Below, in pieces: positions 16,475-25,568 of a DNA stretch of 37,815 bases (position 1 is its first letter; each line of letters starts with the position of its first letter). A program made the position numbers and the translations under genes. Source of the DNA: Promethearchaeota archaeon (lineage in GTDB: Archaea; Asgardarchaeota; Lokiarchaeia; Sigyniarchaeales; SOKP01). The stretch lies in assembly GCA_029838195.1 (NCBI GenBank), contig JALGVJ010000033.1, forward strand, positions 1-37,815, in the 5' to 3' direction. The notes under the pieces are model-generated. The model searched no databases, was not told where the DNA came from, and was given only the letters and a program-made list of their open reading frames with translations.

Positions 16475-17953
16475 GTGTATTCTACCGCAGAGTTACTAGA
16501 AAATATTTCATATCAACATTCGCAGAAATTGTATCGATATAACATTGAATTATGGGAGAAACAAATAGAATCGTATAAATTGCAAGCAAAACTTCATGAA
16601 ATTGCTGAAATATATTTAAGAATTGCTGATATTCATGAAACAAAATTAAATGATACGAGCGCTCGGGATGAGAACATTAGAAAAAGCATCACGTATTTAA
16701 AACAAGAAAGCAATCTGTTAAAAGAATTTGATGAGTTTAGAAAATTAGCTCAAAATTATCAACATGTTGCGGATTTGTTCTTTAAATTGAATGATAATGA
16801 AAAAGCGATCACCTATTATAAAAAAGTCATCACGCTTTCTAAAAAGTTTAATTTCTTTGATCTCCTCTCATTTTCTTACCAACAAATCGCCCAAAATTAT
16901 CGAAAACTTGAAAATTACAAGAAAGCGAAAGATATTATATTAGACGGAATTACATGTTTCATTGAATTATCAAAGGAATTTGAAAATACAAATAATAATT
17001 TAATTTTGGCCCAAATTTATCAAATTTTAAAAAAATTATGTAAGATAATCAAGGATAAAGAATGTTACACCAAATATGCTAAAAAAGAAGCAAGTGCTTA
17101 CATTAATCTTGCTGAAACGTTAAAACGCGAAGAAAATAATTATTATAAAATTGCTCGATATTATCGGGGGGCAGGATTATGTTATAAAGAAATAAATTAT
17201 AATTTAATTGAATCAGCGTCGTGCTTCTTATTAGCCGGAAATTATTATGAAAAAATCAAGGATTATCATAATGCGGCAATAAATTTTTTTGATGCTGCGC
17301 TCGTTTTTAAAGAATTAAAAAACCATGAAATGGTGTATAAGAATTTCATTAAGGCCGGAGATAACTTTTTTAAAATTAACAACATGGCTCTTTTCACGGA
17401 AAGTTATTTAAATGCATATGATACTGCGATGGAGGCGAACCTTGAGTTTAATCGGTATGGAATCTTCAATCAAATAATTCGGGGATTAAGCTACATGGCA
17501 AAAGAAGGGCTCAAAAATAAACAATTCTTTATGGCGGCTACTCTAATTTTGGAAAGTATAAAATTTTATGAACAATTAGAAACGGCAAAAGACTTTCTCT
17601 TGAGAGAAATGGTTCGAAACGTGTATAGATATTATTATAAAGCAGCGAATCTTAAGAAAATTGGATATTCCCATATCGTCCAATCCTATATTTTAGCCTC
17701 AATCTCATGCATCCTTACAGGGAAGATAGAAAAAGCTCGAAAGATTCTCAATGAGCTTGATTCTGATGGAGTTATTGTAGTAGAGCAGTATAAAACTTTA
17801 ATTAATATAATAATTGATAAAATTACTAAGGGGGAACAAGTAGAATTAAATAGTTTCCCTTTTCACATTCGCAGATTAATCGAAGGCTCTGAAGAAGTTT
17901 TATTTCTATTAAAACTCTTTAAAGGATTCAAGATAGAGAATTATAATTCTTGA
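16475..17953 (+). CDS. TPR-like helical-repeat protein
   Basis: The 492 residues from the GTG at 16475 are a chain of helix pairs with TPR spacing: AEIYLRIADIHETK, AQNYQHVADLFFKLNDNEKA, ITYYKKVITLSKKF, SFSYQQIAQNYRKLENYKKA, SASCFLLAGNYYEKIKDYHN and AAINFFDAALVFKELKN. The arrangement resembles the SNAP/TPR solenoids common in Asgard genomes, which bind partner proteins. There are no membrane segments or catalytic motifs. The reading almost certainly starts further upstream (see the entry at 16244), so the real protein may be about 569 residues. It stands between the MoaD-like gene and cdhE without clear operon partners. Confidence 0.8.
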   Translation: MYSTAELLENISYQHSQKLYRYNIELWEKQIESYKLQAKLHEIAEIYLRIADIHETKLNDTSARDENIRKSITYLKQESNLLKEFDEFRKLAQNYQHVADLFFKLNDNEKAITYYKKVITLSKKFNFFDLLSFSYQQIAQNYRKLENYKKAKDIILDGITCFIELSKEFENTNNNLILAQIYQILKKLCKIIKDKECYTKYAKKEASAYINLAETLKREENNYYKIARYYRGAGLCYKEINYNLIESASCFLLAGNYYEKIKDYHNAAINFFDAALVFKELKNHEMVYKNFIKAGDNFFKINNMALFTESYLNAYDTAMEANLEFNRYGIFNQIIRGLSYMAKEGLKNKQFFMAATLILESIKFYEQLETAKDFLLREMVRNVYRYYYKAANLKKIGYSHIVQSYILASISCILTGKIEKARKILNELDSDGVIVVEQYKTLINIIIDKITKGEQVELNSFPFHIRRLIEGSEEVLFLLKLFKGFKIENYNS

Positions 17954-18104
17954 TAAGTCTTTTTATTAATAATAATGAAATGATTCGGAAAGATTAAAAA
18001 CCCTCATTTTTAAATAAAACGCTTGAGAATAAATATTTATATCAATATTTCCTCTATTCCTAACTCATTATAAGATTTAAAGAATAATAGAAAAAATAAA
18101 AAAA

Positions 18105-19559
18105 TTAATTTTTTTTCCAAGATTCGTATTCTTTCATGAACTCTTCCGGTTTCCATTGAGTCTCCATGAACTTGGGAATTCCCGAACTATCTCGGGGTCC
18201 CACGACTACGTAGGCATCAGCTTCATCCTCAAGAGCTCCACTTAATCGAGCAGCCATTCCTGGGATGATTAAAATGCGATGCTTGACATTATCAAATGCT
18301 TTATACTTGTTAACTGCTTCAGCAATAGCACTTGCGTTGAATTGGCCACCTGCGACAGCAGATTCTATGCCGATACCCTCGCTATCTACGACTAAGAGCC
18401 AGCAATCAATATTTGCGCCTTGTAAATCTTGCTCCACTGGAATTTTGGTCATGCGATAGTTGGAAGTAACAAATATTGGCGACATTTCGTTCGGTTCACC
18501 GATCTTATATAAACCAGGCTCCACTGTAGGATAAATTCTGGGATCGGAAAACACGCTTTGTCGTAAAGTCATAAGAGCTAATAATGCCCATACATCTTCG
18601 GGATGACGGCCCGTGTGCATGACTATTAAGGAAGTATCAATCGATTCCATGATGGCACCCATAATGACTTCTTGGTATTGATGTTGCCATAATTCCTTAT
18701 CATCATTCACTTGACTCCAATATGCTGCTGGAACGCCTATAATGGGCCAGCCTGCATTTGGGTTTTCTTTATCAATTCCAGCAATCCTCAATTGCATGAT
18801 GTTATTATAAGTTTTTGCTATATTTCCGGGACCAAAAAATGTTCCTGCATCTAATACAAGGCCTTTAGCTCCAAGTTTTTGTAAAGTTGCGCTTAATGAC
18901 ATCAATTCATCTAAATCACTCGAAATAATTGCTAAGGGTAAGTCATTTTGGACTGCAAAGGTTCCAATTTTTTCCCACGTTTCTATCGTTGCCCCGTATA
19001 ACAAGGGCTTTTTGTTTTTAATTTCTTCTGCAGCTGGGAGTAAGATTTCAGGATTTAAACAACATAACATGAGGGGTAAATTAGTTAGCTCTGTAACTTT
19101 TTTTGCCATTGCTTTAAATGTATTTGCATCTCCAGTTACGCATCGTAATGCGATTCCATCCAAGGTTAAAGTTTCTCCTATACGTTCAATTTTTAAATCC
19201 GTCAAATATTTTATGGTGGACTCTAAAGCTCCTCCCAAATCATCAGGAACTTCAATGAAAATTGCAGTTTGATTGTAAAAAGTTAATTGATGGCGCATGA
19301 GAACTTCTTCTCCCCCAATTACGCATTCTCTTTCCCCTATTCCAATACGCACTTCTTTTTGAGGTGGTGTAATCAATTTTATTAATTTTTCCCGATTTTT
19401 TGCTTGCTTTGGATCCTTCATTAAATGCGTGCAATCTTTAATGCGGATCTTACGTTCTAGTAAATCGGTAGCAAACGCCATGCAAGTATCATAACCACAA
19501 TCGCCGCAATTGCTCTTATCGAGCAGGGCATATACTTCTAACGGTGAAGGACGTCCCAT
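18105..19559 (-). CDS. cdhE: CODH/ACS corrinoid Fe-S protein, large subunit
   Basis: A 484-residue gamma subunit of the acetyl-CoA decarbonylase/synthase complex. The N-terminus holds the [4Fe-4S] motif Cys18-x2-Cys21-x4-Cys26-x16-Cys43 (within CGDCGYDTC), then a TIM-barrel domain and a C-terminal cobamide-binding domain (IIPGMAARLSGALEDE and the following DAYVVVGPRDSSGIP). With the small subunit CdhD it carries the methyl group between tetrahydromethanopterin and the acetyl-CoA synthase site in the Wood-Ljungdahl pathway. No other CODH/ACS subunit is in the window, so the complex is encoded in pieces. An ATG start with its own upstream region suggests separate transcription, divergent from argH. 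Confidence 0.95.
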   Translation of the reverse strand: MGRPSPLEVYALLDKSNCGDCGYDTCMAFATDLLERKIRIKDCTHLMKDPKQAKNREKLIKLITPPQKEVRIGIGERECVIGGEEVLMRHQLTFYNQTAIFIEVPDDLGGALESTIKYLTDLKIERIGETLTLDGIALRCVTGDANTFKAMAKKVTELTNLPLMLCCLNPEILLPAAEEIKNKKPLLYGATIETWEKIGTFAVQNDLPLAIISSDLDELMSLSATLQKLGAKGLVLDAGTFFGPGNIAKTYNNIMQLRIAGIDKENPNAGWPIIGVPAAYWSQVNDDKELWQHQYQEVIMGAIMESIDTSLIVMHTGRHPEDVWALLALMTLRQSVFSDPRIYPTVEPGLYKIGEPNEMSPIFVTSNYRMTKIPVEQDLQGANIDCWLLVVDSEGIGIESAVAGGQFNASAIAEAVNKYKAFDNVKHRILIIPGMAARLSGALEDEADAYVVVGPRDSSGIPKFMETQWKPEEFMKEYESWKKN

Positions 19560-19832
19560 CTTGCATCTCTAAACCTTTTTGTTAAATCTTTCCCAATTTA
19601 ATTTGAATAATTAATATAAGTTAAAAAGTAATGTTTAAAATAAAAAAATTGGTTTTTTCAACCACTTAATTTTTTTAACGATTTGACCTTAAAAAGATCT
19701 AAAACTTTTTCTTAGATCAACTTATTTAATGCGTAAAATCATGATTATTATACATACGATTTGCATGAACCTCTTTAAATCAAGATGAGTGCTGATAATA
19801 ATATTAAGAGCAATAATTATAATAATAAAAAA

Positions 19833-19858
19833 GCCCTCCCATCTTACCCCAGGTGGGC
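19833..19858 (+). promoter_or_regulatory. Hairpin covering the argH Shine-Dalgarno; four-codon leader ORF
   Basis: GCCCTCC (19833-19839) can pair with GGTGGGC (19852-19858) except for one T-T mismatch, around a 12-base loop. The right arm contains the argH SD (AGGTGGG). Directly after it lie three staggered ATG codons. The first (19862) opens a four-codon frame, ATG GAT GAT GAA TAA, that overlaps the argH starts at 19866 and 19869. Both features could limit argH translation. Confidence 0.35.
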
Positions 19859-19865
19859 GTGATGG

Positions 19866-21356
19866 ATGATGAATAAAGATATATATAGAAAGCGCTTAAA
19901 ATCTCCTCTAAATAAAGAAGTATTGGCATTTTTTTCCTCCCTAAAAGATGATTCTTGGATCGCCGAAGAAGATATAATCGGTACAGAAGTTCATGATATC
20001 ATGTTATTTGAGCAAGGTATATTGAATAACAAGGAAATTCAACAGATTTTAATTTCGTTGGAAAAATTGAAAAAAGAATACCGAGAAAATAAGTTAATAT
20101 TAAATGGGGCACAAGAAGATATCCACCCTTTCATAGAACAACGGATCATTGAAGAGATTGGAATTGAAATCGGGGGAAAAATCCATACAGGACGCTCCCG
20201 AAATGATCAAGTAAGCGTGGATTTAAGATTAAAAATAAGAAAAGAATTAAACGCTTTAACAGAAGCTTTATTAATCCTATTTGAGACTCTCTTCAATTTA
20301 TCGTCAGATTCCTTAGATGTTATCATGCCATTATATACTCATCTTCAGAGAGCACAATTAGGATCATTTTCCCATTATCTTAATGCTTATTTAGAGCAAA
20401 TCTTAAGGAACCTTCGAAGAATCGAAGAATTATATCATCGAATAAATATGAATCCACTAGGAAGCTGTGCTATTGGGGGCACGAGCATTGATATTGATCG
20501 GAGTAAAACAACGGAATTATTAGGGTTCGATTCAATAATATATAATTCCATTGACGCTGTGAGCTCCAAAGATTTCATCTTCGAAACACTAACATCTTTA
20601 TCAATGATCGCCCTTGATTTTTCTAGAATTGCTGAGGATTTACTTCTCTGGTCATCCAAAGAATTCGACTATATTGAAATAGACGATCAATACTGCTCTG
20701 TCTCGAGCGTAATGCCCCAAAAAAAAAACCCTGACACGCTTGAATTAATAAGAAGCGGATGTGCTAAAATCCTATCCAATGCGTTTACCAGCGCAACGAT
20801 AATTAAATCCGTTCCCACGGGATATTTTCGCGACTTCCAAGATTTAAAACCTATACTTCGAGACTCATTTAACCTCTTGCTTATCATTATTAAGATGTTA
20901 AATGGTATTTTTTCAACATTAGTTATTAAAAAAGCCAACATGAGAAAAGCTGTTGAGCAAGGTAATATCTTGGCATTGGATATTGCTGAATATCTTGTTC
21001 AACATTATAGTCTTCCTTTCCGACAAGCGCATGAAATTCTTGCCCGGTTAAGCATGAATGCTGAAAAAAATAACACTCTCATCGACAAAAATGCCTTGGA
21101 AGCCATGATTCTTGAAGTCACTAAAAAAAAAATTCAATTACCGCATGATTTTGAAACGCTTTTTGAAGACCCCGTGAAATGTTTAGAAAATCGAATAAGT
21201 CAAGGAGCACCCTCTAAAAAAGAAATGAAATATAACCTTAAACTCATTATGACGGAAAAACAAGATATGGTTGAGCTATTTAGTAAACGAAAGGAAAAAA
21301 TTGAAAAAGCAGAAGCTTTACGAGAAGCACGGATACGGGAAATAATTAATTCATAA
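19866..21356 (+). CDS. argH: Argininosuccinate lyase
   Basis: A 496-residue member of the fumarase/aspartase superfamily, the last enzyme of arginine synthesis, which splits argininosuccinate into arginine and fumarate. HTGRSRNDQ (substrate binding) occurs near residue 110 and the family signature SSVMPQKKNP near 280, which carries the flexible catalytic Ser loop. Other ArgH-specific segments, THLQRAQLGSFSHYL and NPLGSCAIGGTSIDIDR, are present. The C-terminal helical domain is a little longer than usual and strongly charged (MVELFSKRKEKIEKAEALRE). The start is the ATG at 19866 or the adjacent 19869. No argG lies nearby. Confidence 0.95.
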   Translation: MMNKDIYRKRLKSPLNKEVLAFFSSLKDDSWIAEEDIIGTEVHDIMLFEQGILNNKEIQQILISLEKLKKEYRENKLILNGAQEDIHPFIEQRIIEEIGIEIGGKIHTGRSRNDQVSVDLRLKIRKELNALTEALLILFETLFNLSSDSLDVIMPLYTHLQRAQLGSFSHYLNAYLEQILRNLRRIEELYHRINMNPLGSCAIGGTSIDIDRSKTTELLGFDSIIYNSIDAVSSKDFIFETLTSLSMIALDFSRIAEDLLLWSSKEFDYIEIDDQYCSVSSVMPQKKNPDTLELIRSGCAKILSNAFTSATIIKSVPTGYFRDFQDLKPILRDSFNLLLIIIKMLNGIFSTLVIKKANMRKAVEQGNILALDIAEYLVQHYSLPFRQAHEILARLSMNAEKNNTLIDKNALEAMILEVTKKKIQLPHDFETLFEDPVKCLENRISQGAPSKKEMKYNLKLIMTEKQDMVELFSKRKEKIEKAEALREARIREIINS

Positions 21357-21588
21357 TATGGACGAAACCTTGCTCTTATCTTTTCCGAAAATTCTTGATC
21401 TGCATGATTTTACTTAACCTTTTCTTCATTTTAAATAATCTATTCACGTGACAGTAAACATCTCCCAACCCAGTTCCATTTTTTTTTTTACTATGAATCC
21501 ATTTAATTTCATATCCTTAGTGGATATCTAAGAGAGTAATTCACGTTCTATTTAAGAAAGAAAATTTTTATAACTATCGAATATTGAA

Positions 21589-21626
21589 TAATATATAAAG
21601 AAGTTCTTATCATAAAAAAAAGGTGA
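21589..21626 (+). promoter_or_regulatory. Thermosome promoter and SD
   Basis: A strong TATA box (AATATATAAAG, 21590-21600) lies about 34 bases before the ATG at 21634, and an AGGTGA Shine-Dalgarno is at 21621-21626. The leader would be under 15 bases. A strong core promoter suits an abundant chaperonin. A heat-shock element cannot be told by eye. Confidence 0.6.
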
Positions 21627-21633
21627 AAAAAAC

Positions 21634-23259
21634 ATGCAATTAGGTGTCCCTGTTTTAATCTTGAAAGAAGGTACCGAAAGAAAAACAGGAAAAAATGCTC
21701 AAAAGAATAATATTGCAGCAGCAATTGCCGTTGCAGAAGCCGTTAGAACCACTCTGGGCCCAAAAGGCATGGATAAGATGCTAATCGATTCACTAGGGGA
21801 TGTTACTATTACAAATGATGGAGCTACCATTCTCGACACGATAGATGTGGAGCATCCTGCTGCAAAAATGATGGTGGAGGTTGCTAAAACTCAGGATGAT
21901 AGGGTTGGAGATGGTACCACTACGGCAGTCATACTTGGAGGCGAGCTGCTTGCCTTAGCGGATGAATTGATGGAACAAACAGTACATCCTACCATTATCT
22001 TTCGAGGGTATAAAAAGGGATTGGCGAGAACTAAAGATATTTTGACAGAATTAGCCACTAAAATTGATATCAACGATACCGATACTCTAGGAAAAGTCGC
22101 TGAAACGTCCATGAACAGTAAGCTCATTGCGGGTGTAAAAAGTCATTTTGCGGATATTGCCGTGAAAGCAATCTCCCAGATCAAAGAGAAACGAGGCGAC
22201 AATTATGTCATTGATCTCGATCATATTCAAATCATTAAAAAAGAAGGAAAAAGCCTCTTGGATACCGAACTCGTGGATGGCGTTATCGTTGATAAGGAAG
22301 TAGTGCATCCCATGATGCCCAAAATCATCCATGATGCTAAGATAGCGTTAATTAATTCTTCATTAGAAGTAGAAAAGACGGAATTTGACGCTGAAATCCG
22401 AGTTCAAACACCGGACCAAATCAATCGGTTTCTTGAAGAAGAAGCCAACATGCTGAAAAATCGTGTCATGAAACTCAAAGAAATCGGAGCTAATGTCGTG
22501 TTTTGCCAAAAAGGAGTGGATGAAAAAGCCCAAAATATTTTGGCGAAAGAAGGTATAATGACAATTCGACGAGTCAAGCGCTCCGATATGGAGAAACTTG
22601 CCAGAGCCACGAATGCGAACATCATCACAAATATTTTCGATTGTACTCCAGAAGATCTGGGTTCGGCGGGAAGTGTAGAAGAAAAGAAAATCGGAGAGGA
22701 TAACATGATTTTCGTGTCTCAATGTGCCGATCCTAAAGCAGTAAGCATTTTAATCCGGGCTGGCATCGAACATGTCGTAGATGAAGCTGAACGAATGATA
22801 AAAGATGCACTTTCCGTTGTAAAAGCTGCCGTGGAAGTTCCTCTTGTTTTGCCTGGAGGTGGAGCGGCTGAAATAGAATTAGCCAAACGATTGCGCACCT
22901 ACGCTCGTTCCATTGGAGGAAGGGAACAATTGGCCATTGAAGTATATGCAAACGCCATGGAAGTTATCCCTAAAACCCTCATTCAAAATGCCGGATTTAA
23001 CTCTATGGACTTGTTAGTAGAGCTGCGATCTAAACATGAAAATGATGAAGGCAAAAATTATGGCATCAACATCGATGAAGGAAAACCCGCTGATATGGTT
23101 AAACTTGGCGTCTTAGAACCTTTAGCCGTCCTCTTGCAAGCCATTCAATCTGCTACTGAGGTTGCGTCCATGATACTAAAAATAGATGATGTTATTGCCG
23201 CTTCAAAAACTTCTACTGGCGCAGGAGAAGAAGCGGGTGGTATGGGCGAAGAAGATTAG
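21634..23259 (+). CDS. ths: Thermosome subunit (group II chaperonin)
   Basis: A 541-residue ATP-driven folding chaperone that assembles into double rings with a built-in lid. NDGATI (61-66) and GDGTTT (92-97) form the ATP site, and [18 protein letters not shown] and VLPGGGAAE mark the equatorial domain on both sides of the apical domain. The protein ends in the Gly-rich, acidic tail typical of archaeal subunits ([10 protein letters not shown]). The gene is GC-richer than its neighbours and uses more C-ending codons, as expected for a highly expressed gene. Promoter and SD are both strong. A T-rich terminator follows. Confidence 0.98.
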   Translation: MQLGVPVLILKEGTERKTGKNAQKNNIAAAIAVAEAVRTTLGPKGMDKMLIDSLGDVTITNDGATILDTIDVEHPAAKMMVEVAKTQDDRVGDGTTTAVILGGELLALADELMEQTVHPTIIFRGYKKGLARTKDILTELATKIDINDTDTLGKVAETSMNSKLIAGVKSHFADIAVKAISQIKEKRGDNYVIDLDHIQIIKKEGKSLLDTELVDGVIVDKEVVHPMMPKIIHDAKIALINSSLEVEKTEFDAEIRVQTPDQINRFLEEEANMLKNRVMKLKEIGANVVFCQKGVDEKAQNILAKEGIMTIRRVKRSDMEKLARATNANIITNIFDCTPEDLGSAGSVEEKKIGEDNMIFVSQCADPKAVSILIRAGIEHVVDEAERMIKDALSVVKAAVEVPLVLPGGGAAEIELAKRLRTYARSIGGREQLAIEVYANAMEVIPKTLIQNAGFNSMDLLVELRSKHENDEGKNYGINIDEGKPADMVKLGVLEPLAVLLQAIQSATEVASMILKIDDVIAASKTSTGAGEEAGGMGEED

Positions 23260-23274
23260 TTTTATTTTTTTTTT
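23260..23274 (+). terminator. T-tract terminator after thermosome
   Basis: TTTTATTTTTTTTTT directly follows the thermosome stop codon, a typical hairpin-less archaeal termination signal in a convergent gap of 32 bases. Confidence 0.6.
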
Positions 23275-23291
23275 CCTTTAATTTTTATTTT

Positions 23292-23756
23292 TTACTTAAA
23301 ATTATTTAAAATCTTAAATTGTATTCCCCAAGAAAATTTTGATAATAATTCTTCTGCCAAATTATCATATCCTGTAATGTATAATGCAGCAGCCAAGGCT
23401 TCTACTGAACTTAATTTTTCCCATTTCCCATAATTCGTGGGATTTGCTGCCAATAAGGGAGGTAATTTCCGCTCTTTTTTAAATCGTGTTAAATTAATAC
23501 TGGAAAGTTCGTTCCAAGAACAATCGATCACCACGATTCCATGCCTTCTAATTATATCTCGATCGTTTATCGAAATCTCTCGAAGAGAAAAAGGATTGAG
23601 AACAATCGCATGCTGCATGATCCGATTTTTCTCGTCAATAAAATTGATCAAATTTGCTTTCTTTAATTTCAAAGCCGTACATTTCTTAGGATCACACTGC
23701 CCATGATGGATACAATATAATTTAGGAATTTTCATTGGTCCATTACCGGAATCCAT
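23292..23756 (-). CDS. tsr3: Tsr3-like rRNA aminocarboxypropyltransferase
   Basis: A 154-residue protein of the Tsr3 (DUF367) family, which transfers the 3-amino-3-carboxypropyl group of S-adenosylmethionine to a hypermodified uridine of small-subunit rRNA late in ribosome maturation. The segments CDPKKCTALKLKK, VVIDCSWNEL, LPPLLAANPTNYGKWEKLSS and VEALAAALYITGYDN are the conserved blocks in the usual order, and the C-terminal FSWGIQF matches the family end. It is slightly short but complete. The ATG at 23756 opens the frame; the one at 23735 (start MKIPKLYCIHHGQCD) is an equally good candidate. Confidence 0.9.
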   Translation of the reverse strand: MDSGNGPMKIPKLYCIHHGQCDPKKCTALKLKKANLINFIDEKNRIMQHAIVLNPFSLREISINDRDIIRRHGIVVIDCSWNELSSINLTRFKKERKLPPLLAANPTNYGKWEKLSSVEALAAALYITGYDNLAEELLSKFSWGIQFKILNNFK

Positions 23757-23837
23757 GATCCTTAATTTAGTTTTTAATTGAAGAAGCCCTTAATTTAATA
23801 AATTTCAGGAAAAGTTTTCATGAAACGTTCTTATCAC

Positions 23838-24839
23838 TTATTCCTCATATTTATGGCTGGTTAATACGTTTGCCGTTTCAATGAATCGCTTGGTAATGGG
23901 ATCTTCTCCTAAAATTTCTAACATCGAATTAATTATATTCCGAGCCTCGCCCAAGACGGGAACGCCTCCATATTCTAAGGGAAACAATCCCACGAAAGAT
24001 ATCTCCTCATGATTGGAACTATCCTCAATCATCGAAAATTTTAACCTTCCTGAAGGTGCTGTCATGATTCCATACAAGTGTTCTACATCTTTCCCCGAAA
24101 TCGCAATGTAACAAAGAAGCTCTCCAATCGTGGAGCCCCTTGCTTCCCCTTTCATCTTCTGAAACGCCACATTAGCATTCGCAGAAAATGCTTCTATCGA
24201 AATGGGCAGCTCTACTCCACTTACTTCCCTTGCATCTAAGAGCAAGCCCGAGGGAACCACCATTGAGTACCGAAGGAAAATGAGATTTTGAAGAGAATCT
24301 AACACTTGAGAGATGGCAGGCAAAATATTCGTAGAATCGTGATTCGCTGGCGTATAGGATGAAAACGGGACATTCGATCCCATACCAAATAAATAAATTG
24401 CAGACCGTATCTTGTTAGAAAAAGATTCGGCCTCCTCCTCCGAAATGGGATTCGTGCCAAAAAATTCATTTATATTCAGGTATAAGAAATAAATGGCACT
24501 CGCCAACTTGTCTGCATCTAACGGCCACTCTCGATGATAATCATGAACGATCGTTAATAAAATATGATCCATCCGAATCGTTATCAAACATGCCTTTTCG
24601 AAATATGAAAATGAAATGACCTGATCCCGAATGTCCAAATCTATCCACGTTTCTTCACTCGCAGAAAATGCCACCGATGCTAAACTCGTGATCTGATTCG
24701 GATTCACCTCAATATCACTTTTCCTACCAATTTTCGCAATCGAAAGTCCATTCAAATCGCATAATACCACTAAAATCGTACCATCTGACGACCTCAAGAT
24801 GGTAGATAAATGCTTTATTAATGCTTCGCGCACGCTCAA
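23838..24839 (-). CDS. Tandem Roadblock/LC7-like protein
   Basis: A 333-residue protein that seems to hold two Roadblock/longin-like domains. Residues 1-115 show the pattern well: helix, SSDGTILVVLCDLNGLSIA, a central helix (QITSLASVAFSASEETW), the strand pair QVISFSYFEKACLITIR, then a final helix. Residues about 185-310 repeat it more loosely (FLRYSMVVPSGLLLDARE, ISIEAFSANANVAFQKMKG, EHLYGIMTAPSGRLKFSMIE). Roadblock proteins bind and regulate Ras-like GTPases and are greatly expanded in Asgard archaea, though no GTPase gene is nearby. The frame opens with TTG (24839), and GTG two codons later is an alternative; neither has a strong SD. The first domain is fairly sure, the second less so. Confidence 0.7.
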   Translation of the reverse strand: MSVREALIKHLSTILRSSDGTILVVLCDLNGLSIAKIGRKSDIEVNPNQITSLASVAFSASEETWIDLDIRDQVISFSYFEKACLITIRMDHILLTIVHDYHREWPLDADKLASAIYFLYLNINEFFGTNPISEEEAESFSNKIRSAIYLFGMGSNVPFSSYTPANHDSTNILPAISQVLDSLQNLIFLRYSMVVPSGLLLDAREVSGVELPISIEAFSANANVAFQKMKGEARGSTIGELLCYIAISGKDVEHLYGIMTAPSGRLKFSMIEDSSNHEEISFVGLFPLEYGGVPVLGEARNIINSMLEILGEDPITKRFIETANVLTSHKYEE

Positions 24840-25096
24840 CTGAATGACCCCGTATTTATTCTGCAGCTTTACTAATCTTTATATTAATTACACTAATATG
24901 GTTTCTTAAATTTTTCTACTTTTAAAAGTTTTTTAAATAACAATTTCCGCCTCTCCATCCTTTCCCCGAACCATATAAAATTTATCTAAAAATAAACATT
25001 TTTATTCTTAATAATACCACCTCGATCCCGGTTTTCTACAACTAAAATATTTCGCCTTTACGACGCCTCACGTGAGCACCAATCTCTAAAAACCAT

Positions 25097-25181
25097 GCGG
25101 GAATAGCCGAGTCTGGCCAAAGGCGCTGGACTTAGAATCCAGTCCCATAGGGGTACGGGAGTTCAAATCTCCCTTCCCGCA
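25097..25181 (+). tRNA. tRNA-Leu(UAG)
   Basis: A type II tRNA with acceptor GCGGGAA/TTCCCGC, anticodon stem CTGGA/TCCAG with loop CTTAGAA (anticodon UAG), a long variable arm with a CCC/GGG stem, and T arm GGGAG-TTCAAAT-CTCCC. The discriminator is A, as usual for Leu. CCA is not encoded and there is no intron. Confidence 0.96.
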
Positions 25182-25450
25182 CTTTCCTTTCCTCAATTAA
25201 TTGTTCTAATCCATGAGAATTCTCTTCATATCATAGTTATCTCCCCACCTCCGCCCTTTCCCTCCTACCACTAATCTCAATAAAACTTGATGTGCCTTAA
25301 TACATTAATCAAATGGAACTCTTCGCATTATTTAAAAACCTTTTCAACAAAATTTAAAATTGAGAGTTCATTCTATTTCTTTACTAACTCATCACTTTTC
25401 TTGATCCCCAAAAAATTGATAAAAAAAGCTCCTGTAGTGTAGTCCGGTCA

Positions 25451-25485
25451 AGGAACTTAATGCTTTCCCCGATTATTCCACCGAA
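25451..25485 (+). other. D-loop intron of tRNA-Glu with BHB motif
   Basis: A 35-base insert between A20b and A21. A clear bulge-helix-bulge surrounds it: central helix CGGT (25445-25448)/ACCG (25480-25483), 5' bulge CAA (25449-25451), 3' bulge AAA (25484-25486), and inner helix GGAA (25452-25455)/TTCC (25476-25479). Cutting after the second base of each bulge leaves a normal D-arm. The splicing endonuclease would remove it. Confidence 0.75.
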
Positions 25486-25501
25486 AGCATACGGGGCCTT
25501 C

Positions 25502-25532
25502 TTAAGAGCATTTCACTAATGCTCTAAGGTAA
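25502..25532 (+). other. Anticodon-loop intron of tRNA-Glu
   Basis: An insert of about 31 bases after position 36 or 37. An 8-bp hairpin (AGAGCATT/AATGCTCT) forms its core, and a 4-bp helix CCTT (25497-25500)/AAGG (25526-25529) joins it to the anticodon stem. The flanking bulges (CTTA and TAAAC) are longer than the strict three bases, so this is a relaxed BHB and the borders may shift by one base. Confidence 0.6.
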
Positions 25533-25568
25533 ACCCCCGCGACCCGGGTTCGAATCCCGGCAGGAGCA

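Larger units (their letters stand above)
25428..25568 (+). tRNA. tRNA-Glu(UUC) with two introns
   Basis: A 141-base gene. Acceptor GCTCCTG/CAGGAGC, D-stem GTGT/GCAT, D-loop start AGTCCGGTCA, anticodon stem CGGGG/CCCCG and T arm CCGGG-TTCGAAT-CCCGG give a 74-75-base mature tRNA once two inserts are removed. The D-arm and T-arm match archaeal tRNA-Glu. With the loop CCTTC..C, positions 34-36 are UUC. Position 33 would then be C instead of the near-universal U. Intron 1 lies in the D-loop, intron 2 in the anticodon loop. The discriminator is A and CCA is not encoded. The identity is fairly sure; the exact second splice site is not. Confidence 0.85.

Noticed and set aside
22363..22722. Long open frames on the minus strand inside the thermosome gene
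   Set aside because: They are antisense shadows of a very well-supported gene and have no family features.
25428..25568. Reading the anticodon of the intron-bearing tRNA as UCU (Arg) or CUU (Lys)
   Set aside because: Either would shift the anticodon stem and break its pairing with CCCCG. Acceptor, D and T arms fit tRNA-Glu.
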